Shown: positions 55,939-64,000 of the stretch, in pieces
Layout of the letters: each line of letters opens with the position of its first letter
Numbering within the stretch: the stretch's first letter is position 1
Source: an uncultured Eubacteriales bacterium
GTDB taxonomy: Bacteria; Bacillota; Clostridia; Christensenellales; Aristaeellaceae
DNA length: 64,000 nt
Assembly: GCA_900550955.1 (NCBI GenBank)
Contig: URUF01000005.1
Coordinates: forward strand, 1 to 64,000
Direction of reading: 5' to 3'
Made by a program: the position numbers and the translations under genes
Notes under the pieces: generated by a model
The model's input: only the letters and a program-made list of their open reading frames with translations
Databases searched by the model: none
Told to the model about the DNA's origin: nothing

Positions 55939-56693
55939 TGCGCGGCGAGGAGGATGCGGCTCAAACAGCCAAGCGGCTTGAGGAGCTGGCGGCGCGGGCG
56001 GAGCGCACAGGCGCGCCCTGCTTCACGGGGTTTTTATCCCCCGCGGAGGCGGAGCTGGCCCGGATGGCCGCGCAAAAGCGGCGGGTTGAGGTGCTGCTGG
56101 AGGGCGGATATGAGGGCGCGGAACGCTGCATGGCCTGCTTTGCGGGCGCGTGGGAGGAACCCTTTCCCATTGCGGCGCTTGAGCTTGCGTGGCCGCACCA
56201 AAGCGCGCCCGGCCACCGCGATGTGCTGGGCGCGGTGATGGGGCTGGGTCTTAAGCGGGAGTGCGTGGGCGATATTGTGGTTTTGGAGGAGCGCGCCTAT
56301 TTGTTTGCACAGCGGCGCATGGCGGAGCATATCGCCGCTGCGCTGGACAGCGCGGGCCGCACGAAGCTGCGGGTTTCCATGCTGGCGGAGCTGCCCAGGC
56401 TGGAGCCGCCCAAGGGCGTGGAGCTGCGCGGCACCGTATCCAGCATGCGGCTGGACGCGGTGCTGGGTGAAGGCTTCAGCCTGTCGCGAGCAAGCGCGGC
56501 AGAGCTGGTTGCCGCCGGGCGGGTCAAGCTGCGCCATGTTCCCACCGAGCGCGCGGACGCGCGCATAAAGCAGGGCGACGCAATTTCCGCGCGCGGCTAC
56601 GGCCGCCTGGTAGTACAGGAGATTGGCGCTCCCACCAAAAAGGGCCGTCTGCCGATTCGGCTGATACGATACGGCGAAAGCCGGAAGCATTAA
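55938..56693 (+). CDS. ylmH: YlmH-family S4 RNA-binding protein
   Basis: 251 residues. The N-terminal region (residues about 1-170) has RRVEVLLEGGYEGAER and HRDVLGAVMGLGLKRECVGDIVV, typical of YlmH. The C-terminal S4 domain (about 177-235) has SMRLDAVLGEGFSLSRASAAELVAAGRVKLRH. Recent work on homologues points to rescue of stalled ribosomal complexes. ATG 55938 (TGATG overlap) is chosen; the longer frame runs into yggT. Confidence 0.92.
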   Translation: MRGEEDAAQTAKRLEELAARAERTGAPCFTGFLSPAEAELARMAAQKRRVEVLLEGGYEGAERCMACFAGAWEEPFPIAALELAWPHQSAPGHRDVLGAVMGLGLKRECVGDIVVLEERAYLFAQRRMAEHIAAALDSAGRTKLRVSMLAELPRLEPPKGVELRGTVSSMRLDAVLGEGFSLSRASAAELVAAGRVKLRHVPTERADARIKQGDAISARGYGRLVVQEIGAPTKKGRLPIRLIRYGESRKH

Positions 56694-56717
56694 CCCGTAG
56701 ATGAAAGGAGAATCCCC

Positions 56718-57230
56718 ATGGCATTGACGATTGACGATATCTACGACAAAGAGTTTGCGCTCAAAGGCGGCGGATACGACCGCAACGACGTGGATCAGTT
56801 TTTGGATGAAATCTGCGACGAGATGACCAATATGCAGGAGCATATTGACCGCCTGGAGGCGGAGCTTAAGCAGGCGCGCGCGGACGCCGAGGCCGCGCGC
56901 GAGGCTGTGAAGCCTGCGCCCCAGCCCGTCGCCCGGGCGGAAGCGCCTGTGGCGCGTACCAGCGAAACGCTGGAGAGCATTTTGCTAAGCGCCCAGCGTT
57001 TGGCGGACGAGGCTGTGGAGAACGCCAAGAGCAAGGCGGAAGCCATCGTCAAGGAGGCGGAGGAGAAGGCCGGCCAGATCGTGGACGACGCGCAGGCCGA
57101 AAAGACCGCGCTAAGCGGCGAACTGGAAACGCTGCGCAAAAACGCGGCCGATTACAAGGACGGTCTGCTTGCCCTGCTGAACAAGCACAAGAGCATGTTG
57201 GAAAACGACAGCTTCTTCAAAAAGCAATAA
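56718..57230 (+). CDS. divIVA: DivIVA-family protein
   Basis: 170 residues. The N-terminal DivIVA module (LTIDDIYDKEFALKGGGYDRNDVDQFLDEICDE, residues about 3-35) recognises curved membrane and poles. A coiled coil (about 38-66), an Ala/Pro linker (about 66-82) and a second coiled coil (about 84-150) follow. Fixed neighbour of ylmH in Bacillota. AAAGGAG precedes ATG. A terminator follows, closing the cluster. Confidence 0.95.
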   Translation: MALTIDDIYDKEFALKGGGYDRNDVDQFLDEICDEMTNMQEHIDRLEAELKQARADAEAAREAVKPAPQPVARAEAPVARTSETLESILLSAQRLADEAVENAKSKAEAIVKEAEEKAGQIVDDAQAEKTALSGELETLRKNAADYKDGLLALLNKHKSMLENDSFFKKQ

Positions 57231-57246
57231 GAGCGCGCCCTTCCCA

Positions 57247-57288
57247 AAAGGGAGCCTTCGCGTTGGAATATCCGCAAAGGCTCCCTTT
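57247..57288. terminator. terminator after divIVA
   Basis: Perfect 12-base stem (AAAGGGAGCCTT, 57247-57258, with AAGGCTCCCTTT, 57277-57288). The loop has a further short GCG/CGC pairing. T-content after the stem is modest. Confidence 0.75.
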
Positions 57289-57291
57289 GCC

Positions 57292-58143
57292 TTATAAAAG
57301 CCGGCAGCAAAGCGCATGCATATGGATGGTGATTTGAGAAAGCGATATGTTTGCAAGCGCTTCGCGGGGAACGGAAAAGGTCATAGGCGTCATACGCGCA
57401 AAGGCTTGCGCCTGCCCGGGCGTGAGCGGGCGCGTAACGCGCACGCAGGCCTCCTGCACAATACCGGCATGCGCGCGCAGGTGCTTCATTACGGCCGCGT
57501 TGGAGTAGCTTTCCCCGCTTTTGAGGTACGCGGCCACGGCGTCACGAACCTCGCACAGGTAATCCGCGCCGGGAATCACCTTGATAAACGCGCCGTCCGG
57601 CTTGAGCGCACGGCCAAACTCGCTGTAATCGGCGGGAGTAAGCACGTCAAGGAGCGCATCCAGCACGTGGTCGCCAAGCGGCAGGCGCTTCACATCCGCT
57701 ACAAACCAGCTGACCGGGCTAGGCGTGCGCGCCGCCAGCGTGATCGCGTCGCGGTTCAAATCCAGGCCGATGACCGTGGCGTTTGGAAAGCGGCTTGCGA
57801 TAGCGCGGGCATAATAGCCCTCGCCGCAGCCCGCGTCGGCCAGGGTAAAGGGCGCGTCGCCAAAGCGGGCCGCAAGCATGCCGCATATCGCGTCCACAAC
57901 AGGCGTGTAGAAGCCGTCCTGAAAGAGCATTGCGCGGCTTTCAAACAGCCCGGCGCCGTATTTGTCCGCCGCCTGGCTGTGGGCGGGCGCCAGGTTTACA
58001 TAACCGCGCCGGCTTACATCGAAGCAATGGCCGTTTTGACAAACCATGCTTTGCGCGGGCAGCGAAAGGGGAGCGCCGCACAGGGGGCAGCGCATAAGCG
58101 CAAGCTGGGGCCTAAGCCGCGCGGCTAGCTGGGAAACGTTCAT
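57292..58143 (-). CDS. rlmA: 23S rRNA (guanine-N1)-methyltransferase, RlmA family
   Basis: 283-residue SAM-dependent methyltransferase. An N-terminal zinc ribbon (RCPLCGAPL...VCQNGHCFD, residues about 18-44) precedes a Rossmann domain with LADAGCGEGYYARAI near residue 105 (SAM motif I) and VIGLDLNRDAI. RRGYVNL near residue 48 and HLRAHAGIVQEACVRVTRPL near the end fit the RlmA family, which modifies G745 or G748 in 23S rRNA. Start at ATG 58143 after AAGGATG. Confidence 0.9.
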   Translation of the reverse strand: MNVSQLAARLRPQLALMRCPLCGAPLSLPAQSMVCQNGHCFDVSRRGYVNLAPAHSQAADKYGAGLFESRAMLFQDGFYTPVVDAICGMLAARFGDAPFTLADAGCGEGYYARAIASRFPNATVIGLDLNRDAITLAARTPSPVSWFVADVKRLPLGDHVLDALLDVLTPADYSEFGRALKPDGAFIKVIPGADYLCEVRDAVAAYLKSGESYSNAAVMKHLRAHAGIVQEACVRVTRPLTPGQAQAFARMTPMTFSVPREALANISLSQITIHMHALCCRLL

Positions 58144-58228
58144 AGGGCACATCCTTTGCATGTGGATGCATCATAGGTTCGACACGCAGGGCGCGGCTCC
58201 CTGCCGCGTTCAAAAGGAGGCAAAAGCG

Positions 58229-59089
58229 ATGTGGGTTGTTATGGCGCTGCTATCGGCGCTGTTTGCGGGGCTTACGGCCATTTTAAGCAAAATGAGCGTG
58301 CGCAGCACGGATTCCACCGTGGCCACGGCCATTCGCACCACGGTGGTGCTGGCCTTTGCCTGGCTGATGGCATGGATGCAGGGCCTTTGCGCACGGCTGC
58401 CAAGCCTGCCCCTGCGCGCCTATGGGTTCCTGGCCCTTTCCGGGCTATGCACAGGCGGGTCGTGGCTGTGCTATTTCCACGCGCTTAAGCTGGGGCCGGT
58501 AAGCCGGGTAGCGGCGGTGGATAAAAGCTCCACGGTGCTTACCATGCTGTTGGCGTGGCTGCTGCTGGGCGAGCCGCTCACCTGGCTTAAGGGATTGAGC
58601 ATTGTGCTAATAGGTACGGGCACGTTATGCATGATTCAGCCTGCGCAGGAGGCGCGCCAAGCCCACTCGGGACGCGGCTGGCTGCCATATGCCGCGCTTT
58701 CAGCGCTGTTTGCGGCGCTGACGGCTATTTTGGCGAAAATCGGCATTGAGAATGTGCCCAGCGACTTGGCTACCGCGCTGCGCACCACGGTGGTGCTGGT
58801 AATGGCCTGGGGCATGGTGGCCATAGGCGGCAAGCGGGATCAGCTGCGCAACATAGAATCCGGAGAGCTGCGCTTTCTTCTTCTTTCCGGCGTGGCAACG
58901 GGGCTGAGCTGGCTATGCTACTACCGCGCGCTTCAGGAGGGCCCGGCGGGCGTGGTTGTGCCGCTGGACAAGCTAAGCATTGTGGTAACCGTCGCGTTTA
59001 GCCGCATAGCGCTTAAGGAACGGCTGGGCCGCCGTGCGCTGGCCGGGCTTGCGCTGCTTGTGGCAGGCACGGGCCTTTTGCTGCTGTAA
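58229..59089 (+). CDS. EamA/DMT-family permease
   Basis: 286 residues, ten membrane helices in two EamA repeats: ALLSALFAGLTAILSKMSVR at residue 6 with FHALKLGPVSRVAAVDK near residue 88, and ALSALFAALTAILAKIGIE near residue 157 with YRALQEGPAGVVVPLDKLS near residue 237. The two halves are visibly repeats of each other. Substrate unknown. AAAGGAGG precedes ATG 58229. Confidence 0.92.
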   Translation: MWVVMALLSALFAGLTAILSKMSVRSTDSTVATAIRTTVVLAFAWLMAWMQGLCARLPSLPLRAYGFLALSGLCTGGSWLCYFHALKLGPVSRVAAVDKSSTVLTMLLAWLLLGEPLTWLKGLSIVLIGTGTLCMIQPAQEARQAHSGRGWLPYAALSALFAALTAILAKIGIENVPSDLATALRTTVVLVMAWGMVAIGGKRDQLRNIESGELRFLLLSGVATGLSWLCYYRALQEGPAGVVVPLDKLSIVVTVAFSRIALKERLGRRALAGLALLVAGTGLLLL

Positions 59090-59131
59090 GAGCGGTTTGC
59101 AAATTCTTTCACAAACTTTCAGCGCTGCCTA

Positions 59132-59161
59132 TTGCAAAATATGACCCATTTTTGGTAAAAT
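59132..59161 (+). promoter_or_regulatory. gapA promoter
   Basis: TTGCAA (59132-59137), 18-base spacer, TAAAAT (59156-59161), about 43 bases before the gapA start. Confidence 0.65.
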
Positions 59162-59203
59162 AATAGTTGGGAAACAACAATGACTTTTAGGAGGTACCCG
59201 CCA

Positions 59204-60232
59204 ATGGTGAAAGTTGCTATTAACGGTTTTGGCCGCATCGGCCGTCTGGCCTTCCGTCAGATGTTTGGCGCTGAGGGCTACGAAGTGGTCGCGATCAACG
59301 ATCTGACCAGCCCCAAGATGCTCGCGCACCTGCTCAAGTACGATACCGCCCAGGGCTCCTACTGCGGCCACATCGGTGAGAACGTTCACACCGTAGAGGC
59401 TACCGAGGATTCCATCATCGTGGACGGTAAGGAAATCAAGATCTACGCCGAGAAGGACGCCGCGAACTGCCCCTGGGGCCAGCTGGATGTGGACGTGGTG
59501 CTGGAGTGCACCGGCTTCTATTGCAGCAAGGATAAGAGCCAGGCGCACATCAACGCCGGCGCTAAGAAGGTCGTTATTTCCGCTCCCGCCGGCAGCGACC
59601 TGCCCACCATCGTGTACTCCGTGAATGAGAACACCCTCACCAAGGAAGACAAGATCATCTCCGCCGCTTCCTGCACCACCAACTGCCTCGCGCCCATGGC
59701 CAAGGCCCTGAATGATACCTATCCCATCCAGAGCGGTATCATGACCACCGTGCATGCTTACACCGGCGACCAGATGATTCTGGACGGCCCCCATCGCAAG
59801 GGCGATCTCCGCCGTGCCCGTGCCGGCGCGCAGAACATCGTGCCTAACTCCACCGGCGCTGCCAAGGCGATTGGCCTGGTAATTCCCGAGTTGAACGGCA
59901 AGCTGATCGGCTCCGCCCAGCGCGTGCCCGTATGCACCGGCTCCACCACTATCCTGGTGGCGGTTGTGAAGGGCAAGGACGTAACCAAGGAGAGCATCAA
60001 CGCCGCCATGAAGGCCGCCGCTTCCGCCTCTTATGGTTACAACGAGGAGCCCATCGTTTCTTCCGACGTCATCGGCATGAAGTACGGCTCCCTGTTCGAC
60101 GCCACCCAGACCATGGTTGCCAAGATCGACGACGACACCTATCAGGTGCAGGTTGTCAGCTGGTACGACAACGAGAACAGCTACACCTCGCAGATGGTTC
60201 GCACCATCAAGTACTTCGCGGAGCTGGGCTGA
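59204..60232 (+). CDS. gapA: glyceraldehyde-3-phosphate dehydrogenase
   Basis: Glycolytic NAD-dependent enzyme of 342 residues. INGFGRIGRLAFRQMF at residue 5 binds NAD; the catalytic cysteine is in SAASCTTNCLAPMAK near residue 155, and the histidine near 182 is in TTVHAYTGDQ. The C-terminal SWYDNENSYTSQMVRTI is standard. Codon use is strongly biased, as in highly expressed genes. TAGGAGG precedes ATG 59204; the extra codons upstream contain the ribosome site. Confidence 0.98.
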   Translation: MVKVAINGFGRIGRLAFRQMFGAEGYEVVAINDLTSPKMLAHLLKYDTAQGSYCGHIGENVHTVEATEDSIIVDGKEIKIYAEKDAANCPWGQLDVDVVLECTGFYCSKDKSQAHINAGAKKVVISAPAGSDLPTIVYSVNENTLTKEDKIISAASCTTNCLAPMAKALNDTYPIQSGIMTTVHAYTGDQMILDGPHRKGDLRRARAGAQNIVPNSTGAAKAIGLVIPELNGKLIGSAQRVPVCTGSTTILVAVVKGKDVTKESINAAMKAAASASYGYNEEPIVSSDVIGMKYGSLFDATQTMVAKIDDDTYQVQVVSWYDNENSYTSQMVRTIKYFAELG

Positions 60233-60563
60233 TTGATTTAGAAGGGTTTTCAAGCCCTTAGCGAATCAACCGGTATCCCGTCAGCTACGTAAAATGTTAA
60301 ACTACGCCGGCAGGCCTGCAAAACGGCGGCCTGCCGGGTACGATAGGCGTTTTGCCCCTCTTTCTGACTGTTCGCAGGCGGAAAGAGGGGTTTTGCTATG
60401 TGCTTTGGCAGGCGATTCTGGAATTTGGCTTTGACTGCAATGCCTTCATAGGGGAAATTCCGTCCTTTGGGATAAAAAAACCGGCTGTGGTGATGCGGCT
60501 TTCCCGGCGTTTTATGGTATGCTGTAAGCGCTGAAAGGATACTGGGAACAGGAGGCGCGCCTA
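60233..60563. other. intergenic region after gapA with three hairpins
   Basis: 331 bases. The order is: hairpin 1 at 60233-60269 (outer stem TTGATT/AATCAA, inner AAGGG/CCCTT), GC-rich hairpin 2 at 60307-60337 (CCGGCAGGCC/GGCCTGCCGG), and the intrinsic terminator at 60355-60394. The remaining 170 bases lead to the next operon; its promoter is unclear and no gene is seen. Confidence 0.6.
60355..60394 (+). terminator. gapA terminator
   Basis: Perfect 10-base stem (CCCCTCTTTC 60355-60364 with GAAAGAGGGG 60381-60390) followed by TTTT. Confidence 0.85.
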
Positions 60564-62225
60564 ATGAATCCAGAGAACAGCTCAAAGCTGCTGGGAACGC
60601 TGGAGGTAGAGCCCAGGCGGCTGGAAGCCCATCAGCCGCTTTCCCTGGCATTCACCTTTCGCACGGAAAGGCCGCTTGGCCCGGGCGCGTGCCTAAGGTT
60701 CCATATTCCGCTGGCTTGCCCGCCGCCCCAATGGGATTCCCCGCTTCGGGCGGGCTATTGCGCCTGCCGGTGCGACCGCGGCGCAAAAGCGGCGCTCTTG
60801 CGCAGGCGGGTGGGCAACCCCAAGGACGACGCCTTTGTGGAGCGTTGGGGCCATGCCGTTTACGTGGAGCTAACGGCGGGGGAGCTGCTGCCGGGGGACC
60901 GGGTCGTTTTGCGCTATGGAGCGGCCGCCTCGGCGGAAGCGCTGCCCTGGGGCGATCCGGAGCCCACCTTGGCGCCTTTCTTCAGCGGAAGCTTTCCCGT
61001 GGATTTTGCCGTGGATCCCGACGGCCTTCGCCAGGCGCCTTACAGCGGCATGCTGCGCTTGGCGGAAACATGCCGCCTGGAGGTGGCCCCTCTGCCGGCA
61101 TGCCGGGAAAAAACATATTCCTGTGCAAGAGGACGGGCGGTGGTTGGCTTCGACTGCCTGAACAACCCTTCGACGGTTCAATGGAAGGAGGCGGACGCTC
61201 CCGCGAAAGCGGCGCTGGACTGCCAGATTTATTTTGGGGATATCCACTGCCATAGCGCGTTTTCGGACGGCTTGGGAGAGCCGCTGGACTGCTACCGCTT
61301 TGCCAGAGATTGGATTGGCCTGGATTTTTGCGCCGTGACGGATCACGCGCGATACGTTTCCGATGCGGAGTGGGCGGAAAGCTGCCGGGCGGCAAACCTG
61401 ACGAACCAGGATGGCGCCTTTGTGACGCTGGTGGGGTATGAGCTTTCCCACCCAGCTGCGGGAGAAAAAAACCTGTATTATCCGGGCGACGAGGGCCCTC
61501 TCCTGCGGGAGATGCTCCCGGGCCATGAGGAGGTTCATCCCATAGAGGAATATGTGGAACAATGGCTGGAATGCCGGGCTCTTATGATGGCTCACCTTCA
61601 TGCGCGGCATCTGCATGCGTTTTATCACCCAAAGCTGTGCAGGCTGATTGAGGTGTACAGCAACTGGGGCTGCTGCGAAGCCCCTGGCGCGCGCCCGCCC
61701 TTCATTCCCGCGATGCGAGCGGATTTTAGCGGCCAGTATGCGCTGGATGCGCTTCAAAGCGGCTGGCGGGTGGGCTTTGCCGCCAACAGCGACGACCATA
61801 TGGCGCGGCCTGGCCTGTCGGGATGGCACAGGGTGGAACGGGCGTATCACAGCGGCCTGACGGCGGTATACGCGCCTGCCCTGACACGCCAGGCGGTGTT
61901 TCAGGCGCTGTACCGGCGGCATACCTATGCGACCTCCGGCGCGCGCATACGGGTTTTTTGCACCGCCAACGGCGTTTTGCCAGGGGAAAGCCTGCCGGGA
62001 GGCAAAATACGCTTTTTCATGGATGCGGCGGGCGAAGGCCCCCTCGCCCAGCTTGAGTTAATCCATAACGGCCGGGTGATATGGCAAAGGGAGGCGGACG
62101 GGGCCTTGCGGCTGCAAGCCGCGCCTGAATTGAAGATTGAAAGCGGGTTTTGTTACCTGCGGGCGCAGCAGCAGGATGGGCATATCGCCTGGGTTAGCCC
62201 GTTTTATGTGAAAGGAGCGTGTTAG
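60564..62225 (+). CDS. PHP-fold metallohydrolase, CehA/McbA (DUF3604-like) family
   Basis: 553 residues. A beta-rich N-terminal domain (about 1-215) precedes a PHP hydrolase domain: IYFGDIHCHSAFSDG near residue 225 (metal ligands HxH), FCAVTDHARYVSD near residue 253, and GFAANSDDHMARPG near residue 405. A short C-terminal beta domain ends the protein. Relatives hydrolyse carbamate or phosphoester bonds; substrate here is unknown. No signal peptide. GGAGG precedes ATG 60564. The next gene follows after 5 bases, so the two form an operon. Confidence 0.85.
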   Translation: MNPENSSKLLGTLEVEPRRLEAHQPLSLAFTFRTERPLGPGACLRFHIPLACPPPQWDSPLRAGYCACRCDRGAKAALLRRRVGNPKDDAFVERWGHAVYVELTAGELLPGDRVVLRYGAAASAEALPWGDPEPTLAPFFSGSFPVDFAVDPDGLRQAPYSGMLRLAETCRLEVAPLPACREKTYSCARGRAVVGFDCLNNPSTVQWKEADAPAKAALDCQIYFGDIHCHSAFSDGLGEPLDCYRFARDWIGLDFCAVTDHARYVSDAEWAESCRAANLTNQDGAFVTLVGYELSHPAAGEKNLYYPGDEGPLLREMLPGHEEVHPIEEYVEQWLECRALMMAHLHARHLHAFYHPKLCRLIEVYSNWGCCEAPGARPPFIPAMRADFSGQYALDALQSGWRVGFAANSDDHMARPGLSGWHRVERAYHSGLTAVYAPALTRQAVFQALYRRHTYATSGARIRVFCTANGVLPGESLPGGKIRFFMDAAGEGPLAQLELIHNGRVIWQREADGALRLQAAPELKIESGFCYLRAQQQDGHIAWVSPFYVKGAC

Positions 62226-62230
62226 GAAGA

Positions 62231-63382
62231 ATGAAAGTGGCTGTAATTGGCTATGGCCATCGTATGGCGGAGGTGATGCGCCGCCTGGCGGAGGTATGCC
62301 CGGAATTAGAGGTGGCGGCCGTTTGCGACCCCGCGCAGGCAAGGGTTCGTGAAACCATGGCTACGGACGGGATTGCGTGCAAGGACTGCCGCTTCTTTGA
62401 CGCCCCGGAAACAATGCTTGACGCCGTGCGGGTGGACGGCGTGCTGATTGGCACGCGCTGCTCCCTTCACGCCCGCCTTGCCGCTTTGGTGCTGGAACGT
62501 TCGCTGCCGCTCTTTTTGGAAAAGCCCATTGCCACAACCCTGGAGGATGCGCAGGCGCTGTGGCAGGCAAACCTGCGCGGCGGGCGGCCGCCGGTGGTGG
62601 TGTCCTTCCCGCTGCGCCTTAGCGCGCTGGCAAGGGAGGCCAAGTCCATTGTGGATTCAGGCCGGCTGGGGGAAATTGCCCAGGTGCAGGCGGTCAACAA
62701 CGTGCCTTACGGCCCAGGCTATTTTCAGCGCTGGTATCGGGACGAAGCGGAAACAGGCGGCCTGTTTCTGCAAAAGGCCACCCATGATTTGGATGTAGTA
62801 AACGCCCTGCTTGGGATGCGCCCCACAGAGGTGTTCGCCATGACCTCAAAACAGATTTATCATGGCCAGGAGCCAACCGGGCAGCGCTGCGACCGCTGCG
62901 CGAAAACGGACTCGTGCCCGGAAAGCCCGCAGAATTTGTGGGAGTATTTTGGCGAAAAGCGCAAGGATTTGGGCTGCTGCTTTGCCCAGGATACGGGAAA
63001 CGAGGATTCCGGAAGCGCGCTGATTCGTTATCCCAATGGCGTGCATTGCAGCTATAGCCAAAACTTTTTCGCCCGGAAAGCCTCCGCCAAACGGATGATC
63101 CGCCTGCTGGGCTATCGCGGCAGCCTGGAATTTGACTGGCACACCAATCAGATCAAGGTTTGCATGCACGACTCCGGCATAGTGGAAACGCGGGAGGTTC
63201 CGCCCGGGCCGTCCGGTCACAGCGGAGGCGACGCGGCGCTGGTGCGGGCGTTCAGCCGTTGCGTCCTGCGGGGGATGGATTCCCCCTCGCCCCTGGAGGC
63301 GGGAATGGACAGCGTGCTGACCTGCCTTGCCGCCCGGGAATCGGCCCAAACCCGCCGCATTGTGGAGGTTTTGGCGTACTGA
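62231..63382 (+). CDS. Gfo/Idh/MocA-family oxidoreductase
   Basis: 383-residue NAD(P)-dependent dehydrogenase. The dinucleotide fold is VAVIGYGHRMAEVM (GxGxxA-like with H/R changes) at residue 3; EKPIATTLEDA near residue 101 carries the conserved EKP. GLFLQKATHDLDVVNALLG near residue 177 supplies the catalytic His region. A cysteine-rich insert (RCDRCAKTDSC and GCC, near residues 218-252) probably binds zinc. Substrate, likely a sugar or inositol derivative, unknown. Starts 5 bases after the PHP gene. Confidence 0.9.
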   Translation: MKVAVIGYGHRMAEVMRRLAEVCPELEVAAVCDPAQARVRETMATDGIACKDCRFFDAPETMLDAVRVDGVLIGTRCSLHARLAALVLERSLPLFLEKPIATTLEDAQALWQANLRGGRPPVVVSFPLRLSALAREAKSIVDSGRLGEIAQVQAVNNVPYGPGYFQRWYRDEAETGGLFLQKATHDLDVVNALLGMRPTEVFAMTSKQIYHGQEPTGQRCDRCAKTDSCPESPQNLWEYFGEKRKDLGCCFAQDTGNEDSGSALIRYPNGVHCSYSQNFFARKASAKRMIRLLGYRGSLEFDWHTNQIKVCMHDSGIVETREVPPGPSGHSGGDAALVRAFSRCVLRGMDSPSPLEAGMDSVLTCLAARESAQTRRIVEVLAY

Positions 63383-64000
63383 TCAGTTTTTGACCATGGT
63401 GAGGTATTTTGCCGGGGAAACGCCCATGATGTGCTTGAACTGGCGTGAAAAGGCCTGAGGGCTTGAATAGCCAAGCTCGGAGGCGACGCGGCTGACGCTC
63501 ATGCGCCCCTGGCGAAGCAGGCGGCGGCTTTCCTGAATGCGCATGCGCTGATAGTAGGCGATAACCGTGGTGCCCGTATACTGCTTGAAGCGCTCCTTCA
63601 GCGCCGTGCCGCTTAGCCCCGCTTCCCTGCAAATGCTTTCAAAACGGAGCGTGCCGTTTAAATGCGCGTTCATTTGCGCGACGATGCGCTGCATCACAAA
63701 CGCAAAATCGGTATCATCCGTTAAAACGACGCGCGCGGCGGGCTTGCTTTCCTCGGGCAGCAGCAGCTCCAACAACAGCTGCGTTAGCAAAAGCACAATC
63801 ATTTGGCTGCTTCCCGGCGGGGCGTGCTGCGCGGCGGATAACCCTTGCGCAAGCGGAACGTCCAGCAGGTGCGCAAAGGCGCGCTGCCCCTCGCGCACCA
63901 TGCGTGAAACCAGCTTGCGCTGGCTTTCATCCAGAAGGCAGACTTTGCGTACAAAAGCATCCATGGCGGGGCTGTCGCAGCCGAAGGACACCACAAAAAG
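63383..64000 (-). CDS. AraC-family regulator, cut by the window edge
   Basis: At least 204 residues; the N-terminal sensor domain continues beyond base 64000. The visible part starts in the middle of the cupin-type sensor (VVSFGCDSPAMDAF) and ends with an AraC helix-turn-helix pair: SICREAGLSGTALKERFKQYTG and VSRVASELGYSSPQAFSRQFKHIMGVSP near the C terminus. It converges on the Gfo/Idh gene and abuts its stop. It may control the PHP/Gfo operon or genes beyond the edge. Confidence 0.88.
   Translation of the reverse strand, partial: LFVVSFGCDSPAMDAFVRKVCLLDESQRKLVSRMVREGQRAFAHLLDVPLAQGLSAAQHAPPGSSQMIVLLLTQLLLELLLPEESKPAARVVLTDDTDFAFVMQRIVAQMNAHLNGTLRFESICREAGLSGTALKERFKQYTGTTVIAYYQRMRIQESRRLLRQGRMSVSRVASELGYSSPQAFSRQFKHIMGVSPAKYLTMVKN

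Noticed and set aside
1..64000. CRISPR arrays, tRNA, rRNA, IS elements, integrases, phage genes
   Set aside because: None recognised: no repeat-spacer pattern, no tRNA-like cloverleaf noticed by eye, no transposase or integrase motifs.

Overview
The window is a gene-dense, GC-rich piece of a bacterial chromosome. It most likely comes from an endospore-forming member of the Clostridia (Bacillota), perhaps the Christensenellales or a relative. The evidence is gene content: spmA-spmB, spoIIID next to an mreB/mbl gene, an AbrB/SpoVT-type regulator, a sigma-B/F/G-type factor with an anti-sigma-like partner, a T-box leader in front of metG, the ireB-ruvX-DUF1292 trio, and the yggS-sepF-yggT-ylmH-divIVA division cluster. 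Lineage below class level is inference. I saw no rRNA, tRNA, CRISPR array, insertion sequence, integrase or phage gene. This reads as core chromosome with some gene decay.

Layout. 1-9.2 kb: plsY, thioredoxin, abrB, spmAB, then a T-box-led operon metG-tatD-GNAT-miaA. Facing it are a divergent plsY paralogue and a broken diacylglycerol glycosyltransferase. 9.2-14.8 kb: a five-gene biotin-dependent sodium-pump decarboxylase/transcarboxylase operon with a carboxyltransferase, a small OadG-like anchor, a biotin carrier, a membrane beta subunit with an unusual insert, and a 5S/OadA-type carboxyltransferase. 14.8-22.8 kb: GNAT, rpmB, lepA, udk, a transporter relic, mreB, spoIIID and ppdK. 23-31 kb: a large YfhO membrane protein, lgt, a serine hydrolase, recX, GNAT, a DtxR/MntR regulator divergent from mntP, a small zinc-ribbon protein and a lipoprotein. 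31-36 kb (minus strand): a standalone riboflavin kinase, ecfA1-ecfA2-ecfT, truA and a frameshifted degV.

36-48.8 kb: an exported phosphodiester-glycosidase-like protein, an Lgt-like paralogue, ogt, pyk, DUF523, a DUF6323/DUF6179-like pair, a four-SH3 secreted protein, a PRC-barrel/small-TM/AI-2E-exporter set, ireB-ruvX-DUF1292-GNAT and lysC. 48.8-57.3 kb: two membrane proteins, the anti-sigma/sigma pair, then the division cluster led by an HlyD-like protein. 57.3-64 kb: rlmA, an EamA permease, gapA, a PHP-fold hydrolase, a Gfo/Idh/MocA oxidoreductase and an AraC regulator cut by the window edge.

Central carbon genes are well represented (gapA, pyk, ppdK and the decarboxylase operon), which suggests fermentative metabolism around PEP, pyruvate and oxaloacetate with sodium-coupled energy conservation. 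Three loci are visibly broken: the MGDG-type glycosyltransferase, degV, and an MFS-like remnant. Either the strain is losing genes or the assembly has local errors; reads would decide. The observations I rate highest are the combined 12S/5S decarboxylase operon, the roughly 95-residue insert in its membrane subunit, the degenerate anti-sigma factor, the Q/P-rich tails on two neighbouring division-cluster proteins, and the flavokinase at the head of the ECF transporter operon.
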